Counted from the first letter of the stretch, positions 10,931 to 21,297 are shown. The stretch: 55,739 nucleotides of DNA from Streptococcaceae bacterium (GCA_031254115.1 JAIRUZ010000056.1:1-55739), one strand, 5' to 3'. Notes: generated by a model not told the origin, from the sequence alone. Numbers and translations: made by a program.

Positions 10931-11238
10931 CAGGCATCGCCCTCCCCGTTATCCATAATTGCTGGCACTTGAATAAACCCTTCCTCGGCAGTCGGCACAT
11001 TTTTCAAAAGCGCCGCGCGGTCCCAACCAGCAACAGCCTCGTCCTCGCGCATGCGTGACAAATTGTCCGCGACATTCATCGTGAACGCCACGCCCTCCGT
11101 ATTTACCTCGTTGAGCGTCTCAACCAAATCAATAATTTTCTCAAATTGCGCACGAAACTCCTCAATATGCGCCTCAGGAAACTCCAATTTTGCAAGCGTC
11201 GCCGTGTGCTCGACTTGCTCCTTCGTAATTTTCGACAT
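10930..11238 (-). CDS. gatC: Glutamyl-tRNA amidotransferase subunit C
   Basis: [20 protein letters not shown]; overlaps gatA start. Confidence 0.95.
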   Translation of the reverse strand: MSKITKEQVEHTATLAKLEFPEAHIEEFRAQFEKIIDLVETLNEVNTEGVAFTMNVADNLSRMREDEAVAGWDRAALLKNVPTAEEGFIQVPAIMDNGEGDA

Positions 11239-11338
11239 AAAATTCCTTTCAAAAAGCTATAATCCCTTATATTATAACAAAAAATCTGACGACTGTCAGA
11301 CCTTGATTGCCTCATGAACGACCAAAAATAAGGATTAT

Positions 11339-12130
11339 TTAGTACGTATGTTCTTCAAGTTTCTGGTAAATGCCCGCGTTGACCACGCGCAGATAAGTGC
11401 CTTTCATGCCGAGCGACCGTGATTCAATGATGCCCGCCGACTCGAGCTTTCTCAAGGCATTGACGATGACCGAGCGCGTAATGCCGATTTCGTCCGCAAT
11501 GAGAGACGCTGTCAGCTGGCCTTCGCTTCCGTTTAAGCGGTTCAAAATTTCTCTGACTGCGCGCGCTTCGCTGTATGACAAGGTATTCACCGCCATGTTA
11601 AGCGCTGCTTCTTCACGCAATTTTTTCTCGATTTGCTCGACTTGCAAATTTGAAAGTTGAACGCCGATGACGCACGTTGCGATTTCAACCAGAACCAATT
11701 CGTCGTTTGTAAATTCCCCTTTTTCACGCCAGAGAATCAATGTTCCCAGACGCACGCCAGAGCCAAAAATAGGGCTAAGTGTTGTTTGCGCATCAGGATA
11801 TTCGTCCATACTTTCAGACGGAATCAGTGACAAGCTCTCTTTCGCGCCAAGATTCGCCACCGTGTCATAAAGACGCACCGCAATCTGCGTGTAGCGAAAC
11901 GGAAGCTGTCCCTCCTCAAAATAAGCATTAACGCGCGCATTATTGGAATCCGTGAAGTCAAGCGCGTACCCCAACAGCTTGCCTGTTGAATCAATCACGG
12001 CCACATTGCACGAAATCGTCTGCCCCATCTGAGCGCACACGTCCATATACGGAAATTTTTGCTCAAAATCTGTCTTGCCATCCTGCAAAATGCTCGTAAT
12101 ATCACGCGCCTTATCCAATAATCTAACCAC
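11339..12130 (-). CDS. codY: GTP-sensing transcriptional pleiotropic repressor CodY
   Basis: C-terminal HTH ASLIADEIGITRSVIVNALRKLESAGIIESRSLGMKGTYLRV. Confidence 0.96.
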   Translation of the reverse strand: MVRLLDKARDITSILQDGKTDFEQKFPYMDVCAQMGQTISCNVAVIDSTGKLLGYALDFTDSNNARVNAYFEEGQLPFRYTQIAVRLYDTVANLGAKESLSLIPSESMDEYPDAQTTLSPIFGSGVRLGTLILWREKGEFTNDELVLVEIATCVIGVQLSNLQVEQIEKKLREEAALNMAVNTLSYSEARAVREILNRLNGSEGQLTASLIADEIGITRSVIVNALRKLESAGIIESRSLGMKGTYLRVVNAGIYQKLEEHTY

Positions 12131-12290
12131 TTATAAATTCCTCCATTTGTCTTAGCGAAAGTATTATAGCACACAAAAAAATAAAAGGCAATAAAATAAT
12201 CTGAAAACTTCTTTTCTTTCTACGCAATTGAACACAAAAGATAAAATTGCAAAATAAAACTCCAAAATTGGAGGCTTCATTTTCTATCAA

Positions 12291-14018
12291 TTACTTCTTT
12301 TTCGCGTAGATTGTGAAGTTATTATCTTTAAAACTGGTTTGTGTGTAGCCGGTTTTCAAAATGGCTTTCAGGCTGGCGGGCTGCGTTTTTCCTTTTTCGA
12401 CAACGATGAGTTTCGCAGTCGCTTCGCTGATGTGCGTGTCAAACGCCAGTTGGTTTTCCTTTGGCATGTAGCTCGGTGGATAGTCAAGCGAGCTTGTGCG
12501 TTTGCTGAGCAGATTGATATTCTCGTCCGCGCCAAACACAAAAACTTCTTGGCTCGCGCTTGTATTTTCTTTAACATAGCTTGCGGCCGATTTTTCAGAC
12601 GCAAAGAGATTCGCGTGAAAAATAGTATTTGCCACTGGAAAGGCGAGGAGAAACAGGAGGCCAAAAACGGGGAGCGCAAGCGTATGGCGCAAGAAAAGCC
12701 CCACAGTTCCGCGGCGTGTCTCAATTATTTCTGAATCCGCGCGTTCGGCAAGCCGCATTCCCGAAAAGATAAAGAGCAAAGGCAAAGCAGCAAGCGCGTC
12801 AGCCGTAACAAAGTCAGCTCGGAAGGCGCTGACAGCCATGACGAGCGCTGACAGAATGAGCAGGGTGCTCGTCCAGATCTTGTGCGTGCTCAAACCAACA
12901 AATCTGAAACCTGTCAGCCAACTCGTGATAAGACCGTAAAGCAAGAGCAGCCCCAGCGTCATTCCCAAATGAACGAAACCTGTTGTGTTAAATAGAAAGT
13001 GACGGAACGGAACAATCACCGCTTGCTCAAGAACGGCCGTAAAAATCCCCGCAGATAATGTATAATAGCCCACCACAGCATATATCAATAAAAAGCCAAA
13101 AAGACTCGCGAGAAATTGGTAAAAACCGCGCGCCATCAGCTGCCAGCGAATATTGCAACCGATGAGCGCCAGAAAGCCAATCACCCAAATGCTCAAGAAA
13201 ATGGGCGCAAACAGGCTTGCCGCGGCACCTGCAATACCGTACAAAATGAACGCCTCATCGCGGTGCCGTTTTGAATCCGCCATATAATCCGTCAAGAGGC
13301 GAACGCCGTAAAGTGCAAAAGGAAGCCCTAAAATAATGCCACTTTCGCCGCCCATCGAAATGCCCGCAATCGCAAGAATGGCAAAACTCGCCACGACGCT
13401 GGCAACTTTTTGATTCTCCGTCTCCGTCACTGAAGCAACCGTTTTTAAAATGAAAACACTCGAGAAAAAAAGCGCTAAAATCTCAAAAATCCAAAACAAA
13501 AGGGACGTGCCGCCGAGAGCGCCAATTTGATTGGCCAGATAGAAAAGCGGGCCGTCCGACGCGTAAAAATTATTGTAGGGCATCGCGTGATGCGACATGG
13601 CAAAGCCCGAATAGAGCGCCGTAGATTGCGCGCGGCTATCAGAAAGACGCATGAAAAACGGAAAACTATAAAAACTGAAACTGACAAGAATACTCACAAA
13701 GAGAAGAAACCCATAACTTGAAACAGAAACCCCGCCACGTGCGCGTGCCGTGTGTACACCTTTTTTTTCACCGCGCGTCGGACGCTCAAAACGATAATCC
13801 ATGTCATAGTCAGAGCTACCAGACGCGCTTTCATTTGAAAATCGCGAAATGCCCTGCTCTTCTGGAATTTCTGGTTTTAATGTAAATAACCGCGTTTCGT
13901 CCGCTTCGTCAGCGCTGACAGAATTTGAAAAGACGTCTTCTGACGTTACTTCTGACAAATCACGCGCCTGATGCGATAAATGCCGCGTCGAACGTCTGTA
14001 TTTTGGTTTGTTTTCCAT
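12291..14018 (-). CDS. Polytopic membrane protein with disordered N-terminus (glycosyltransferase-like)
   Basis: 575 aa, many TM segments; extracytoplasmic YNNFYASDGPLFYLAN; cytosolic acidic N-tail containing NSVSADEADE. Confidence 0.7.
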   Translation of the reverse strand: MENKPKYRRSTRHLSHQARDLSEVTSEDVFSNSVSADEADETRLFTLKPEIPEEQGISRFSNESASGSSDYDMDYRFERPTRGEKKGVHTARARGGVSVSSYGFLLFVSILVSFSFYSFPFFMRLSDSRAQSTALYSGFAMSHHAMPYNNFYASDGPLFYLANQIGALGGTSLLFWIFEILALFFSSVFILKTVASVTETENQKVASVVASFAILAIAGISMGGESGIILGLPFALYGVRLLTDYMADSKRHRDEAFILYGIAGAAASLFAPIFLSIWVIGFLALIGCNIRWQLMARGFYQFLASLFGFLLIYAVVGYYTLSAGIFTAVLEQAVIVPFRHFLFNTTGFVHLGMTLGLLLLYGLITSWLTGFRFVGLSTHKIWTSTLLILSALVMAVSAFRADFVTADALAALPLLFIFSGMRLAERADSEIIETRRGTVGLFLRHTLALPVFGLLFLLAFPVANTIFHANLFASEKSAASYVKENTSASQEVFVFGADENINLLSKRTSSLDYPPSYMPKENQLAFDTHISEATAKLIVVEKGKTQPASLKAILKTGYTQTSFKDNNFTIYAKKK

Positions 14019-14082
14019 AGATGCCTTATTTTATCAAAAATAACAGGAAAAAGCCATCTAAACAAAAAGCACTCACGTGCTT

Positions 14083-14412
14083 TTATTCTTCTTCGCTGTC
14101 AGCGACAAATTGATTGAAAACATCTTCAATCATCGCCCATTCATCCTCTGCGTCGTCCGGAATTGGATTCAAATCGCCCTCAGTGCCGTCCGCATTTTGC
14201 GTGAATGAATACGCGGAAATTTCGACTTCTGCGTCGTCATCTTCTGCGCCAACTGGCAACAGCAAAACATAACTTTTGCCAAATTCTTCTTGGCCGTCAA
14301 TCGTGAGAAGAACCTCAAAATCCACTTCATTGCCAGCATCATCGACCAGCTGAATGATGCGCGCTTCCTCATTTTCATCGTGCTCATGTTCGTGATTGTG
14401 TTCGTGTCCCAT
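14083..14412 (-). CDS. DUF1292 family (YrzB-like) protein
   Basis: His/Glu-rich N-terminus, [21 protein letters not shown]; upstream gene order ruvX-ireB. Confidence 0.85.
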   Translation of the reverse strand: MGHEHNHEHEHDENEEARIIQLVDDAGNEVDFEVLLTIDGQEEFGKSYVLLLPVGAEDDDAEVEISAYSFTQNADGTEGDLNPIPDDAEDEWAMIEDVFNQFVADSEEE

Positions 14413-14421
14413 TGTCTCTCC

Positions 14422-14844
14422 TTAATGACTTTCTAAATAATTTTGCAAAATCAACACCGCCGCAAGCTTGTCAATCGATTTTTTGCGATCTTTTCGTTTG
14501 ACGCCGCCATCAATCAGCACGCGCTCGGCTTGCACGGTCGTCAGCCGCTCATCTTGATAGCTGACAGGCAGCCCCGTAGCAGCTGACAACTTCTCGCCAA
14601 ATTCGCGCGATGCCTGCGCCCTGATGCCCTCATCATTATTCATGTGCTTAGGCAAGCCAATCACAAAACGAACGGGCTTGTACTGTTCTGTCAGCGCTGA
14701 CAGCCGCGCAAAGCCGTAATCGCCTGCGTCCGCGTCAATTTTGACTGTCTCAATCGGCTGCGCCGTAATGCCAAGCGGATCGGACACGCTCACGCCAACC
14801 GTTTTCGTGCCCACATCAAGCCCCATCAAGCGCCCAATTGTCAA
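14422..14844 (-). CDS. ruvX: Holliday junction resolvase-like RuvX/YqgF
   Basis: [36 protein letters not shown]. Confidence 0.95.
   Translation of the reverse strand: MTIGRLMGLDVGTKTVGVSVSDPLGITAQPIETVKIDADAGDYGFARLSALTEQYKPVRFVIGLPKHMNNDEGIRAQASREFGEKLSAATGLPVSYQDERLTTVQAERVLIDGGVKRKDRKKSIDKLAAVLILQNYLESH
14688..14703. repeat. Dyad repeat CTGTCAGCGCTGACAG inside ruvX
   Basis: Exact 16-mer, minus strand LSALTE. Confidence 0.97.
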
Positions 14845-15110
14845 AGCGCAACCCCTTTATTTTTCAAATAATCTTTCACAAGCACCTCTACAATATCATC
14901 GCGGTTGAGCCGTGAAATCTTTGCACGCGCCTCGTTGCTGCGCGGAATATAAGCCGGATCGCCCGAGAGCAAATAGCCCACGATTTGATTGACCGGATCA
15001 TAACCTTTCTCTTTGAGTGAGCGATAAACCGAGCTCAATGTCTCGCCTATCTCATCACCCGCCAAATCACTCAGATTAAAACGCATTGTCTCGTCTGAAA
15101 GTCCCATCAT
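14841..15110 (-). CDS. ireB: IreB family regulatory phosphoprotein (DUF965)
   Basis: [53 protein letters not shown]. Confidence 0.92.
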   Translation of the reverse strand: MMGLSDETMRFNLSDLAGDEIGETLSSVYRSLKEKGYDPVNQIVGYLLSGDPAYIPRSNEARAKISRLNRDDIVEVLVKDYLKNKGVAL

Positions 15111-15216
15111 TACCTCTTTCTTACCATTACCTATTGATAATTAATCTTGCTTGATTATAACGAATTTTTGCCCGTTTAGCAAGCCCTCCGTTTCAAAAAC
15201 AGAGAAAGCAGAACGC

Positions 15217-16128
15217 TTACGGCAATAAATTTCCCGCAGCTTGGTAAATCGCATACCATTCCTCGCGCGTCAACACCACATCGCTCGCGTCTGTCACTTC
15301 CTTAATTCGGCTCGGGTTAATCGTTCCGATAATCGTTTGCATCTTGGCCGGATGGCGGTTAATCCACGCAATCGCAATTCCTGACGGCGTCACGCCATAT
15401 TTATCCGCCAATTCCTGAAGTTTCGCGTTCAGCACAGGAAATTTTTCATTGCCAACAAAAGGACCATCAAAGAAGCCATATTGGAACGGCGACCACGCCT
15501 GAATCGTCATCTCATGAATCCGCGAATAACTCAACGCGCCTCCGTCAAGATCGACAGATTCAGGCTTATTCATATTCACCAAAATCCCTTGGTCAACCAT
15601 TCCCGTGTGCATCACACCAAATTGCAATTGATTGTAAAGCAATGGTTGCCTAACCGCTGTTTTAAGCAATTCGACTTGGTAAGGGTTTTGATTGGAAACC
15701 CCAAAAGTGCGCACTTTTCCGGATTGCTCAAGTGCGTCAAACGCCTCGGCAACTTCCTCGGGTTCAACCAACGTATCAGGCCTATGAAGTAATAATGCGT
15801 CCAAATAATCCACTTTCAAACGCTTCATTGAGCCTTCGACTGCTTCCAAAATATGTTTTTTGCTAAAATCAAACGCAATGCTTGGGCGAATCCCGACTTT
15901 CGTCTGAATATAAATAGAATCACGCTTAATTGATGATTTCGCAAGCGCATCCGCAAAAATCGTCTCGCATTCGCCTTTGCCATAAATATCCGCATTATCA
16001 AAGAAATTGATGCCGCCATCAAACGCCGTCTCAAGCGCTCTCACCGGATCTTTATCCGCCTCATTAATCCGCATCACGCCTAAAACGACCTGTGACGCGT
16101 GCATGTGTGCAATATCAAAATATTTCAT
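15217..16128 (-). CDS. Aldo/keto reductase
   Basis: GINFFDNADIYGKGECE, LLLHRPDTLVEPEEVAEAFD, GVSNQNPYQVELL. Confidence 0.93.
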   Translation of the reverse strand: MKYFDIAHMHASQVVLGVMRINEADKDPVRALETAFDGGINFFDNADIYGKGECETIFADALAKSSIKRDSIYIQTKVGIRPSIAFDFSKKHILEAVEGSMKRLKVDYLDALLLHRPDTLVEPEEVAEAFDALEQSGKVRTFGVSNQNPYQVELLKTAVRQPLLYNQLQFGVMHTGMVDQGILVNMNKPESVDLDGGALSYSRIHEMTIQAWSPFQYGFFDGPFVGNEKFPVLNAKLQELADKYGVTPSGIAIAWINRHPAKMQTIIGTINPSRIKEVTDASDVVLTREEWYAIYQAAGNLLP

Positions 16129-16171
16129 GTTAATTCCTCCTACCTTTTCTTAATTATACTCCGAAAACTAA

Positions 16172-16195
16172 AAAAACGCTCAAAAGGGCGTTTTT
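16172..16195. terminator. Rho-independent terminator
   Basis: AAAAACGCTCAAAAGGGCGTTTTT downstream of rpmH. Confidence 0.7.
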
Positions 16196-16201
16196 AAATC
16201 G

Positions 16202-16342
16202 TTATACTGTAAGCGATGCGCGCCCTTTACGACGACGCGCGTTCAAGACGCGGCGGCCGTTAGCTGTTGCCATGCGCGCGCGGAAACCGTGCGTTGTTTT
16301 ACGTGGCTTTTTATGGGGTTGATAAGTACGTTTAGTTGCCAT
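16202..16342 (-). CDS. rpmH: 50S ribosomal protein L34
   Basis: 46 aa [46 protein letters not shown]; below the ORF-track length cutoff. Confidence 0.93.
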   Translation of the reverse strand: MATKRTYQPHKKPRKTTHGFRARMATANGRRVLNARRRKGRASLTV

Positions 16343-16426
16343 TTTTTAGTATCCTTTCTCTGTCCTCTCACGAAATACGTGCCTTTATAGCTTACACTTT
16401 TTCTGCCAATTTGTCAAGTGGAAGCA

Positions 16427-17326
16427 TTACTCTGGTTCCACAACCATGAAGCGTTTGTTATCGCGTCCTTCCGAATGCGTCGTAACCCCTGCAATTTTAG
16501 AAATCGTTGCATGAATGATTTTACGCTCGCTCGCTGGCAAATCTTGGATATAAACCTCTTGGCCCGTCGCAAGCACTTGCTCAGCCGCTTTATGCGCCAG
16601 CCGTGTCAAATAAGCTTCGCGCTTATTTTGATAATCACCAACCGTTACCGTCACCCGAATATGGCTTGACGTCACCGAATGCGCAACTGCTCTTGCCAAT
16701 GTTTCAAGCGCCTGCAAAATCTTGCCGTGCTTTCCAATCAAAAGCGCATCGCGCTCCGAGGCAAGGTGCATGACAAGTGTACTGCCGTTTTTATGAGAGG
16801 TAATCACCGTTTCAACCGCCATCGCATGCGTGATAGCAGACAAGTAGTCCGTCAACTGAGTGGCGAGCTCATCTTCAGTGACGGTCAATTCTTTTGGGAA
16901 TTTTGAGGTCTCCGACTTTTTTACAGTCTTAATGACACCCGCTGGACTTTCTAGCGTTTCATTTTGAATCGCAGCAATTTTCTCTTCTTTTTCTTCTTGG
17001 GTTAGATTTTCATCATCATGAATGCCTGCTTCGCGCACCGCTTTAACGACTTTGCTGAGTTCAAGTGTTGCTTCCATTGCTGAAACGGCTTTTGGCGCAT
17101 CGTTTTCATCCATCGTAACGCCGCGCGTTGCAAGACGATCGGCTTTACGCACCAATTCTTGGTCAAGCAGCTCGATATTCACACGCGCGCGCTTTTTGTT
17201 AAAGCCCAAAAAGCCATTTGATTCACGCTGTTCAATGACGATATGTGCATTTTCACGCGCAAGTTTTTCGCGTTTCAAGCCGCGCTCAATCGCTTCTTCG
17301 ACCGTATTTCCTGTATAAATTCCCAT
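16427..17326 (-). CDS. jag: RNA-binding protein Jag/KhpB
   Basis: Jag N domain, KH (LLIGKHGKILQALETLARA) and R3H region; downstream of yidC. Confidence 0.93.
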   Translation of the reverse strand: MGIYTGNTVEEAIERGLKREKLARENAHIVIEQRESNGFLGFNKKRARVNIELLDQELVRKADRLATRGVTMDENDAPKAVSAMEATLELSKVVKAVREAGIHDDENLTQEEKEEKIAAIQNETLESPAGVIKTVKKSETSKFPKELTVTEDELATQLTDYLSAITHAMAVETVITSHKNGSTLVMHLASERDALLIGKHGKILQALETLARAVAHSVTSSHIRVTVTVGDYQNKREAYLTRLAHKAAEQVLATGQEVYIQDLPASERKIIHATISKIAGVTTHSEGRDNKRFMVVEPE

Positions 17327-17368
17327 GTGTTTCCTCCTTAAAGATCATTATACTTGTTTTGAAATCGT

Positions 17369-18187
17369 TTATTTCTTTGTGGCTTTTTTCAATGCCCGCG
17401 CGCGCGCTTTTTCTTTGTCCACAACAGCTTGCACCTTGGCTTCGCGCTTGGCAATGATTTTCCACGGATTGGCAATAATCAGCGTTTGAACGACTTGGAA
17501 CGCATTTGAAATCACCCAGTAAAGCGAAATACCCGCAGATAATTGCCACGCCGCAAAGAAGATGAAAATAGGCATTCCGATAGTCGTACCATACAACATA
17601 CCCGTGCGTTCAGGCGCCGCTTTCAGATTCAGCCAGCTCGAAGCAAAGGTGAAGAGAGCCGCAAGAATCGGCAAGATAAGCGTTGGATCCTTCGCGCCAA
17701 TATCAAACCACAAAAAATTGCCTTGATGCAGAAAATTGACATTTAGCAGCGCTTGATACAACGCATAAAGAAACGGCATTTGCACCAACATTGGCAAGCA
17801 GCCCATGTACATATTGACACCGTTGTCAGAATACAGCTTTTGCGTTTCTTGCTGCACCATCTGGCGACTGTCCATGTCTTTACCAGGATATTTCGCTTGA
17901 ATCGCCTTGATTTGCGGCTGAAGTTCCTGCTGCTTTTGCATGGACTTGATTTGGATATTCATGAGAGGGAACATGAGAAGCCGTAAGAGAAGCGTAAACA
18001 GGATAATCCCGACTGCAATACTGCCGCCAAAGCCCAACCAGCGAATCACGAGCGCAAAATGATAGACAATTTGATTCCAGATGCCTGGCGTGTCAGACGT
18101 CAGCCCAGCTTTTGAGCACCCTGTGAGGAAAAGCAGAACTGTCAGCGCTGACAGAGAGAGTAAAATTTTTTTTGTTTTCTTTTTCAT
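17369..18187 (-). CDS. yidC: Membrane protein insertase YidC/OxaA
   Basis: Lipoprotein signal LLSLSALTVLLFLTGC; NQIVYHFALVIRWLG; QMPFLYALYQALLNV. Confidence 0.95.
   Translation of the reverse strand: MKKKTKKILLSLSALTVLLFLTGCSKAGLTSDTPGIWNQIVYHFALVIRWLGFGGSIAVGIILFTLLLRLLMFPLMNIQIKSMQKQQELQPQIKAIQAKYPGKDMDSRQMVQQETQKLYSDNGVNMYMGCLPMLVQMPFLYALYQALLNVNFLHQGNFLWFDIGAKDPTLILPILAALFTFASSWLNLKAAPERTGMLYGTTIGMPIFIFFAAWQLSAGISLYWVISNAFQVVQTLIIANPWKIIAKREAKVQAVVDKEKARARALKKATKK
18139..18154. repeat. Dyad repeat CTGTCAGCGCTGACAG inside the yidC signal-peptide region
   Basis: Exact 16-mer. Confidence 0.97.
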
Positions 18188-18188
18188 C

Positions 18189-18545
18189 TTATTTTTCTAA
18201 AAGAGTCGTTTTTTTGAGCAAATGGTGCAAATTTTGGCGTAATTCAGGAAATGTCAATGTTTCAACGCCAGGCCGCGCAATGATAACAAAATCGCGTGCG
18301 CGCAAATGGCTTTTGTCAGCTCTGACAATTTCCCGAATACGGCGTTTGATTTTGACGCGCACATGCGCTTTACCCAATTTTTTACTGACAGAAATCCCGA
18401 CGCGAAAATGCGCGCTATCCGCTGACAGAGATTCTTTTTTCAGCTGGTAGATAATAAACGCGCGGTTAGCCACGCTATTTTTCGCTTTGAAAATCGCATC
18501 AAAGTCCTTTTTACTCTTCACCCGAAACGATTTCTTAATGCCCAT
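18189..18545 (-). CDS. rnpA: Ribonuclease P protein component
   Basis: MGIKKSFRVKSKKDFDAIF, RVGISVSKKLGKAHVRVKIKRRIREIVR. Confidence 0.95.
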   Translation of the reverse strand: MGIKKSFRVKSKKDFDAIFKAKNSVANRAFIIYQLKKESLSADSAHFRVGISVSKKLGKAHVRVKIKRRIREIVRADKSHLRARDFVIIARPGVETLTFPELRQNLHHLLKKTTLLEK

Positions 18546-18633
18546 AGTATAAGGTTATTCTACCATAAAACGCGCAAAATGTCACGGCTTGATAAGCTGC
18601 GGGAATTTTGGTAAAATAGACGTGTTGCATTTT

Positions 18634-18719
18634 GGAGACGTGGCCGAACGGTAAGGCAACGGACTCGAAATCCGTCGAGCGGGTCAAACCGTGAGCAGGT
18701 TCAACTCCTGTCGTCTCCT
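18634..18719 (+). tRNA. tRNA-Ser(CGA)
   Basis: GGAGACGTGGCCGAACGGTAAGGCAACGGACTCGAAATCCGT...GTCGTCTCC; anticodon CGA; long variable arm. Confidence 0.93.
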
Positions 18720-18813
18720 TCTACACAAGGCTTTACAGCCTTTTTATTTTTGACATTTAAGTGAATTATGTAAAGCTCGTGCCTAAATTGTGCCTTATAA
18801 TTTTCAGGCGAAC

Positions 18814-18848
18814 AAAAACCCTTCTGTCAGCTCTGACAGAAGGGTTTT
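18814..18848. terminator. Bidirectional terminator built around a dyad repeat
   Basis: AAAAACCCTTCTGTCAG-CT-CTGACAGAAGGGTTTTT between convergent tRNA-Ser and rpsN. Confidence 0.88.
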
Positions 18849-18859
18849 TTATAACTTGC

Positions 18860-19045
18860 TTACCAAGACGCTTTTCTAACGCCTGGAAGTTGGCCTTTGT
18901 AAGCCAATTCGCGCAAGCAGATACGGCAAAGTTTAAATTTGCGGTAAACTGAATGTGGACGTCCGCAGCGCTCGCAACGTGTGTAGGCCTGCGTTGAATA
19001 TTTTGCTTTACGATGGTTCTTGTTGACCATAGATGTTTTAGCCAT
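18860..19045 (-). CDS. rpsN: 30S ribosomal protein S14 (zinc-binding type)
   Basis: 61 aa with CERCGRPH and CRICLREL. Confidence 0.96.
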   Translation of the reverse strand: MAKTSMVNKNHRKAKYSTQAYTRCERCGRPHSVYRKFKLCRICLRELAYKGQLPGVRKASW

Positions 19046-19063
19046 ATTAATCAGATTCCTCTC

Positions 19064-19606
19064 TTACTTTGCAAACGGCATACCCATTTGGGCAAGCAAC
19101 TCGTGTGATTCTTCGTCAGTTTTCGCAGTCGTTACGATAACAACGTCAAGTCCACGGACTTTGTCAACGTCATCATACGTAATTTCTGGGAAAATCAACT
19201 GCTCACGTACACCAAGTGTGTAATTTCCGCGGCCATCAAACGCTTTGTTTGAGACACCGTGGAAGTCACGAACACGTGGCAATGAAACATTTACAAGCTT
19301 ATCAAGGAACTCGTACATGCGCTCGCCGCGCAATGTAACCTTCGCGCCGATTGACATGCCTTCACGCAAACGGAATGCAGCGATAGACTTTTTGGCCTTC
19401 GTGATAAGTGGTTTTTGACCTGAAATAAGAGCGAGCTCTTCCACTGCTTTGTCCAAGTTCTTGCTGTTATTGACCGCGTCACCCACACCCATGTTGAGGA
19501 CGATCTTGTCAACTTTTGGCACTGCCATCACTGTCGTGTAGCCGAACTTTTCAGTCAGAGCAGGCACAACTTCTGTCGTATATTTTTCTTTCAAACGATT
19601 TGTCAT
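19064..19606 (-). CDS. rplE: 50S ribosomal protein L5
   Basis: [44 protein letters not shown]. Confidence 0.97.
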   Translation of the reverse strand: MTNRLKEKYTTEVVPALTEKFGYTTVMAVPKVDKIVLNMGVGDAVNNSKNLDKAVEELALISGQKPLITKAKKSIAAFRLREGMSIGAKVTLRGERMYEFLDKLVNVSLPRVRDFHGVSNKAFDGRGNYTLGVREQLIFPEITYDDVDKVRGLDVVIVTTAKTDEESHELLAQMGMPFAK

Positions 19607-19620
19607 TTTCTACTCCTTTC

Positions 19621-19926
19621 TTAGTCCAGCACTTCGCCAGATTTTTTGTTGTAGCGTACTTTTTTGTCGCCGTCAATTTTGTAGCCAACGCGTCCGGCCA
19701 CACCATTTTTATCCATCACCTGAACGTTTGAAACGTCCATTGGCATTGCGATTTCAACAATCGCACCGCTTGGATTCTCTTGATTTGGCTTTTGGTGTTT
19801 CTTCGCGATATTAACGCCTTCAACAACAACTTTATTTACTTTTGGCAAAGCTTTGATTACTTTGCCAGTTGCCCCGCGGTCTTTGCCCGCGATGACTTTG
19901 ACTGTATCACCAGATTTTACAAACAT
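19621..19926 (-). CDS. rplX: 50S ribosomal protein L24
   Basis: [25 protein letters not shown]. Confidence 0.97.
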   Translation of the reverse strand: MFVKSGDTVKVIAGKDRGATGKVIKALPKVNKVVVEGVNIAKKHQKPNQENPSGAIVEIAMPMDVSNVQVMDKNGVAGRVGYKIDGDKKVRYNKKSGEVLD

Positions 19927-19994
19927 TTCTGTTTCCTTTCAACCCACAAAGTGGGGACTAATCTGTCGCTGACGAAATTTCATCAGCTGACAGC

Positions 19995-20016
19995 TTTCTG
20001 TCAGCGCTGACAGAAA
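19995..20016. repeat. Dyad repeat TTTCTGTCAGCGCTGACAGAAA (22-bp perfect palindrome)
   Basis: Immediately 3' of the rplN stop codon, in the rplN-rplX spacer. Confidence 0.95.
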
Positions 20017-20385
20017 TTACAATACCTCAGGTGCGAGGGAAACGATCTTCATGTAGCCGCCTTCGCGAAGTTCGCGAGCAACTGGGCCAAAGATACGCGT
20101 GCCGCGTGGCGTTTTGTCATCACGAATCAAAACGGCAGCATTTTCATCAAATTTGATATAGCTTCCGTCAGCGCGCTTTGCGCCCTTCTTCGTGCGGACA
20201 ATAACAGCCTTCACAACATCACCTTTTTTAACTGCAGCTCCAGGAGCAGCAGCTTTGACAGATGCAACGATAATGTCACCAATACCTGCGAATTTACGCT
20301 TCGAGCCACCAAGGACACGAATCGTCAAAAGTTCGCGAGCACCAGAGTTATCAGCAACTTTCAAACGTGTTTCATTTTGAATCAT
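20017..20385 (-). CDS. rplN: 50S ribosomal protein L14
   Basis: [27 protein letters not shown]. Confidence 0.97.
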   Translation of the reverse strand: MIQNETRLKVADNSGARELLTIRVLGGSKRKFAGIGDIIVASVKAAAPGAAVKKGDVVKAVIVRTKKGAKRADGSYIKFDENAAVLIRDDKTPRGTRIFGPVARELREGGYMKIVSLAPEVL

Positions 20386-20402
20386 TTTGCTTCTCCTTTG
20401 CT

Positions 20403-20663
20403 TTAGATAATAACAGCTTCTTCGACGATTTCAATCAAGCGGAAATGTTTGTCCTTAGACAATGGGCGTGTTTCCATGATACGGACAATATCGCCTTCTT
20501 TCGCTTTGTTCTCCTCATCGTGAGCTTTGTATTTTTTAGAATAGTTAATACGTTTACCATAGACAGGGTGGTTACGCTTTGTTTCGACAACAACAGTAAT
20601 TGTCTTGTCCATTTTGTCAGAAACCACGCGGCCTTGATAAACTTTACGTTGATTACGTTCCAT
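20403..20663 (-). CDS. rpsQ: 30S ribosomal protein S17
   Basis: [22 protein letters not shown]. Confidence 0.97.
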   Translation of the reverse strand: MERNQRKVYQGRVVSDKMDKTITVVVETKRNHPVYGKRINYSKKYKAHDEENKAKEGDIVRIMETRPLSKDKHFRLIEIVEEAVII

Positions 20664-20678
20664 TTTATCCCCTTTCTA

Positions 20679-20885
20679 TTACGCCTTCTCAGCCAAGACA
20701 GTCTTGACACGAGCAATCGTTTTCTTTACTTCATTCAGCTGATTTGTGTTTTCCAAGCGACCAGCAGCCGCTGTGAAACGCAAATCAAACAAGTCTTTTT
20801 TGAGCTCAGCTTCTTTTTTGTTGAGCTCTTCAACTGACAAACCGCGCAGGTCAGCAAGTTGAGTTTTCACTTCAGATAATTTCAT
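20679..20885 (-). CDS. rpmC: 50S ribosomal protein L29
   Basis: [38 protein letters not shown]. Confidence 0.96.
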   Translation of the reverse strand: MKLSEVKTQLADLRGLSVEELNKKEAELKKDLFDLRFTAAAGRLENTNQLNEVKKTIARVKTVLAEKA

Positions 20886-20886
20886 C

Positions 20887-21297
20887 TTATGCCTCCCTTT
20901 TTACGAATTTTGTCTTAACTGGCAATTTGTGTGACGCAAGACGCAACGCTTCGCGCGCAACTTCCTCAGGCACGCCGCCAAGTTCAAACATGATTTTACC
21001 ACGTTTGACAGGCGCAACCCAACCAGCTGGCGCACCTTTACCGCTACCTTGACGCACACCAATACCTTTAGTTGTGTATGATTTGTGTGGGAAAATCTTG
21101 ATCCAGACTTTACCATCACGTTTCATGTAACGCGTCATAGCGATACGAGCCGCTTCAATTTGACGGTTTGTAATCCAAGAAGCCGTCATGGCCTGAAGAC
21201 CAAATTCACCAAAAGCGACTTCTTTACCGCCTTTAGCCTCACCGCGCATTTTTCCGCGGAATTCGCGACGGTGTTTTACACGTTTAGGAACTAACAT
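20887..21297 (-). CDS. rplP: 50S ribosomal protein L16
   Basis: [24 protein letters not shown]. Confidence 0.97.
   Translation of the reverse strand: MLVPKRVKHRREFRGKMRGEAKGGKEVAFGEFGLQAMTASWITNRQIEAARIAMTRYMKRDGKVWIKIFPHKSYTTKGIGVRQGSGKGAPAGWVAPVKRGKIMFELGGVPEEVAREALRLASHKLPVKTKFVKREA

Noticed and set aside
14083-14412. His/Glu-rich N-terminus [16 protein letters not shown] as a novel metal-binding protein
   Set aside because: This is a common feature of DUF1292 proteins in lactic acid bacteria with conserved ruvX-ireB neighbours.
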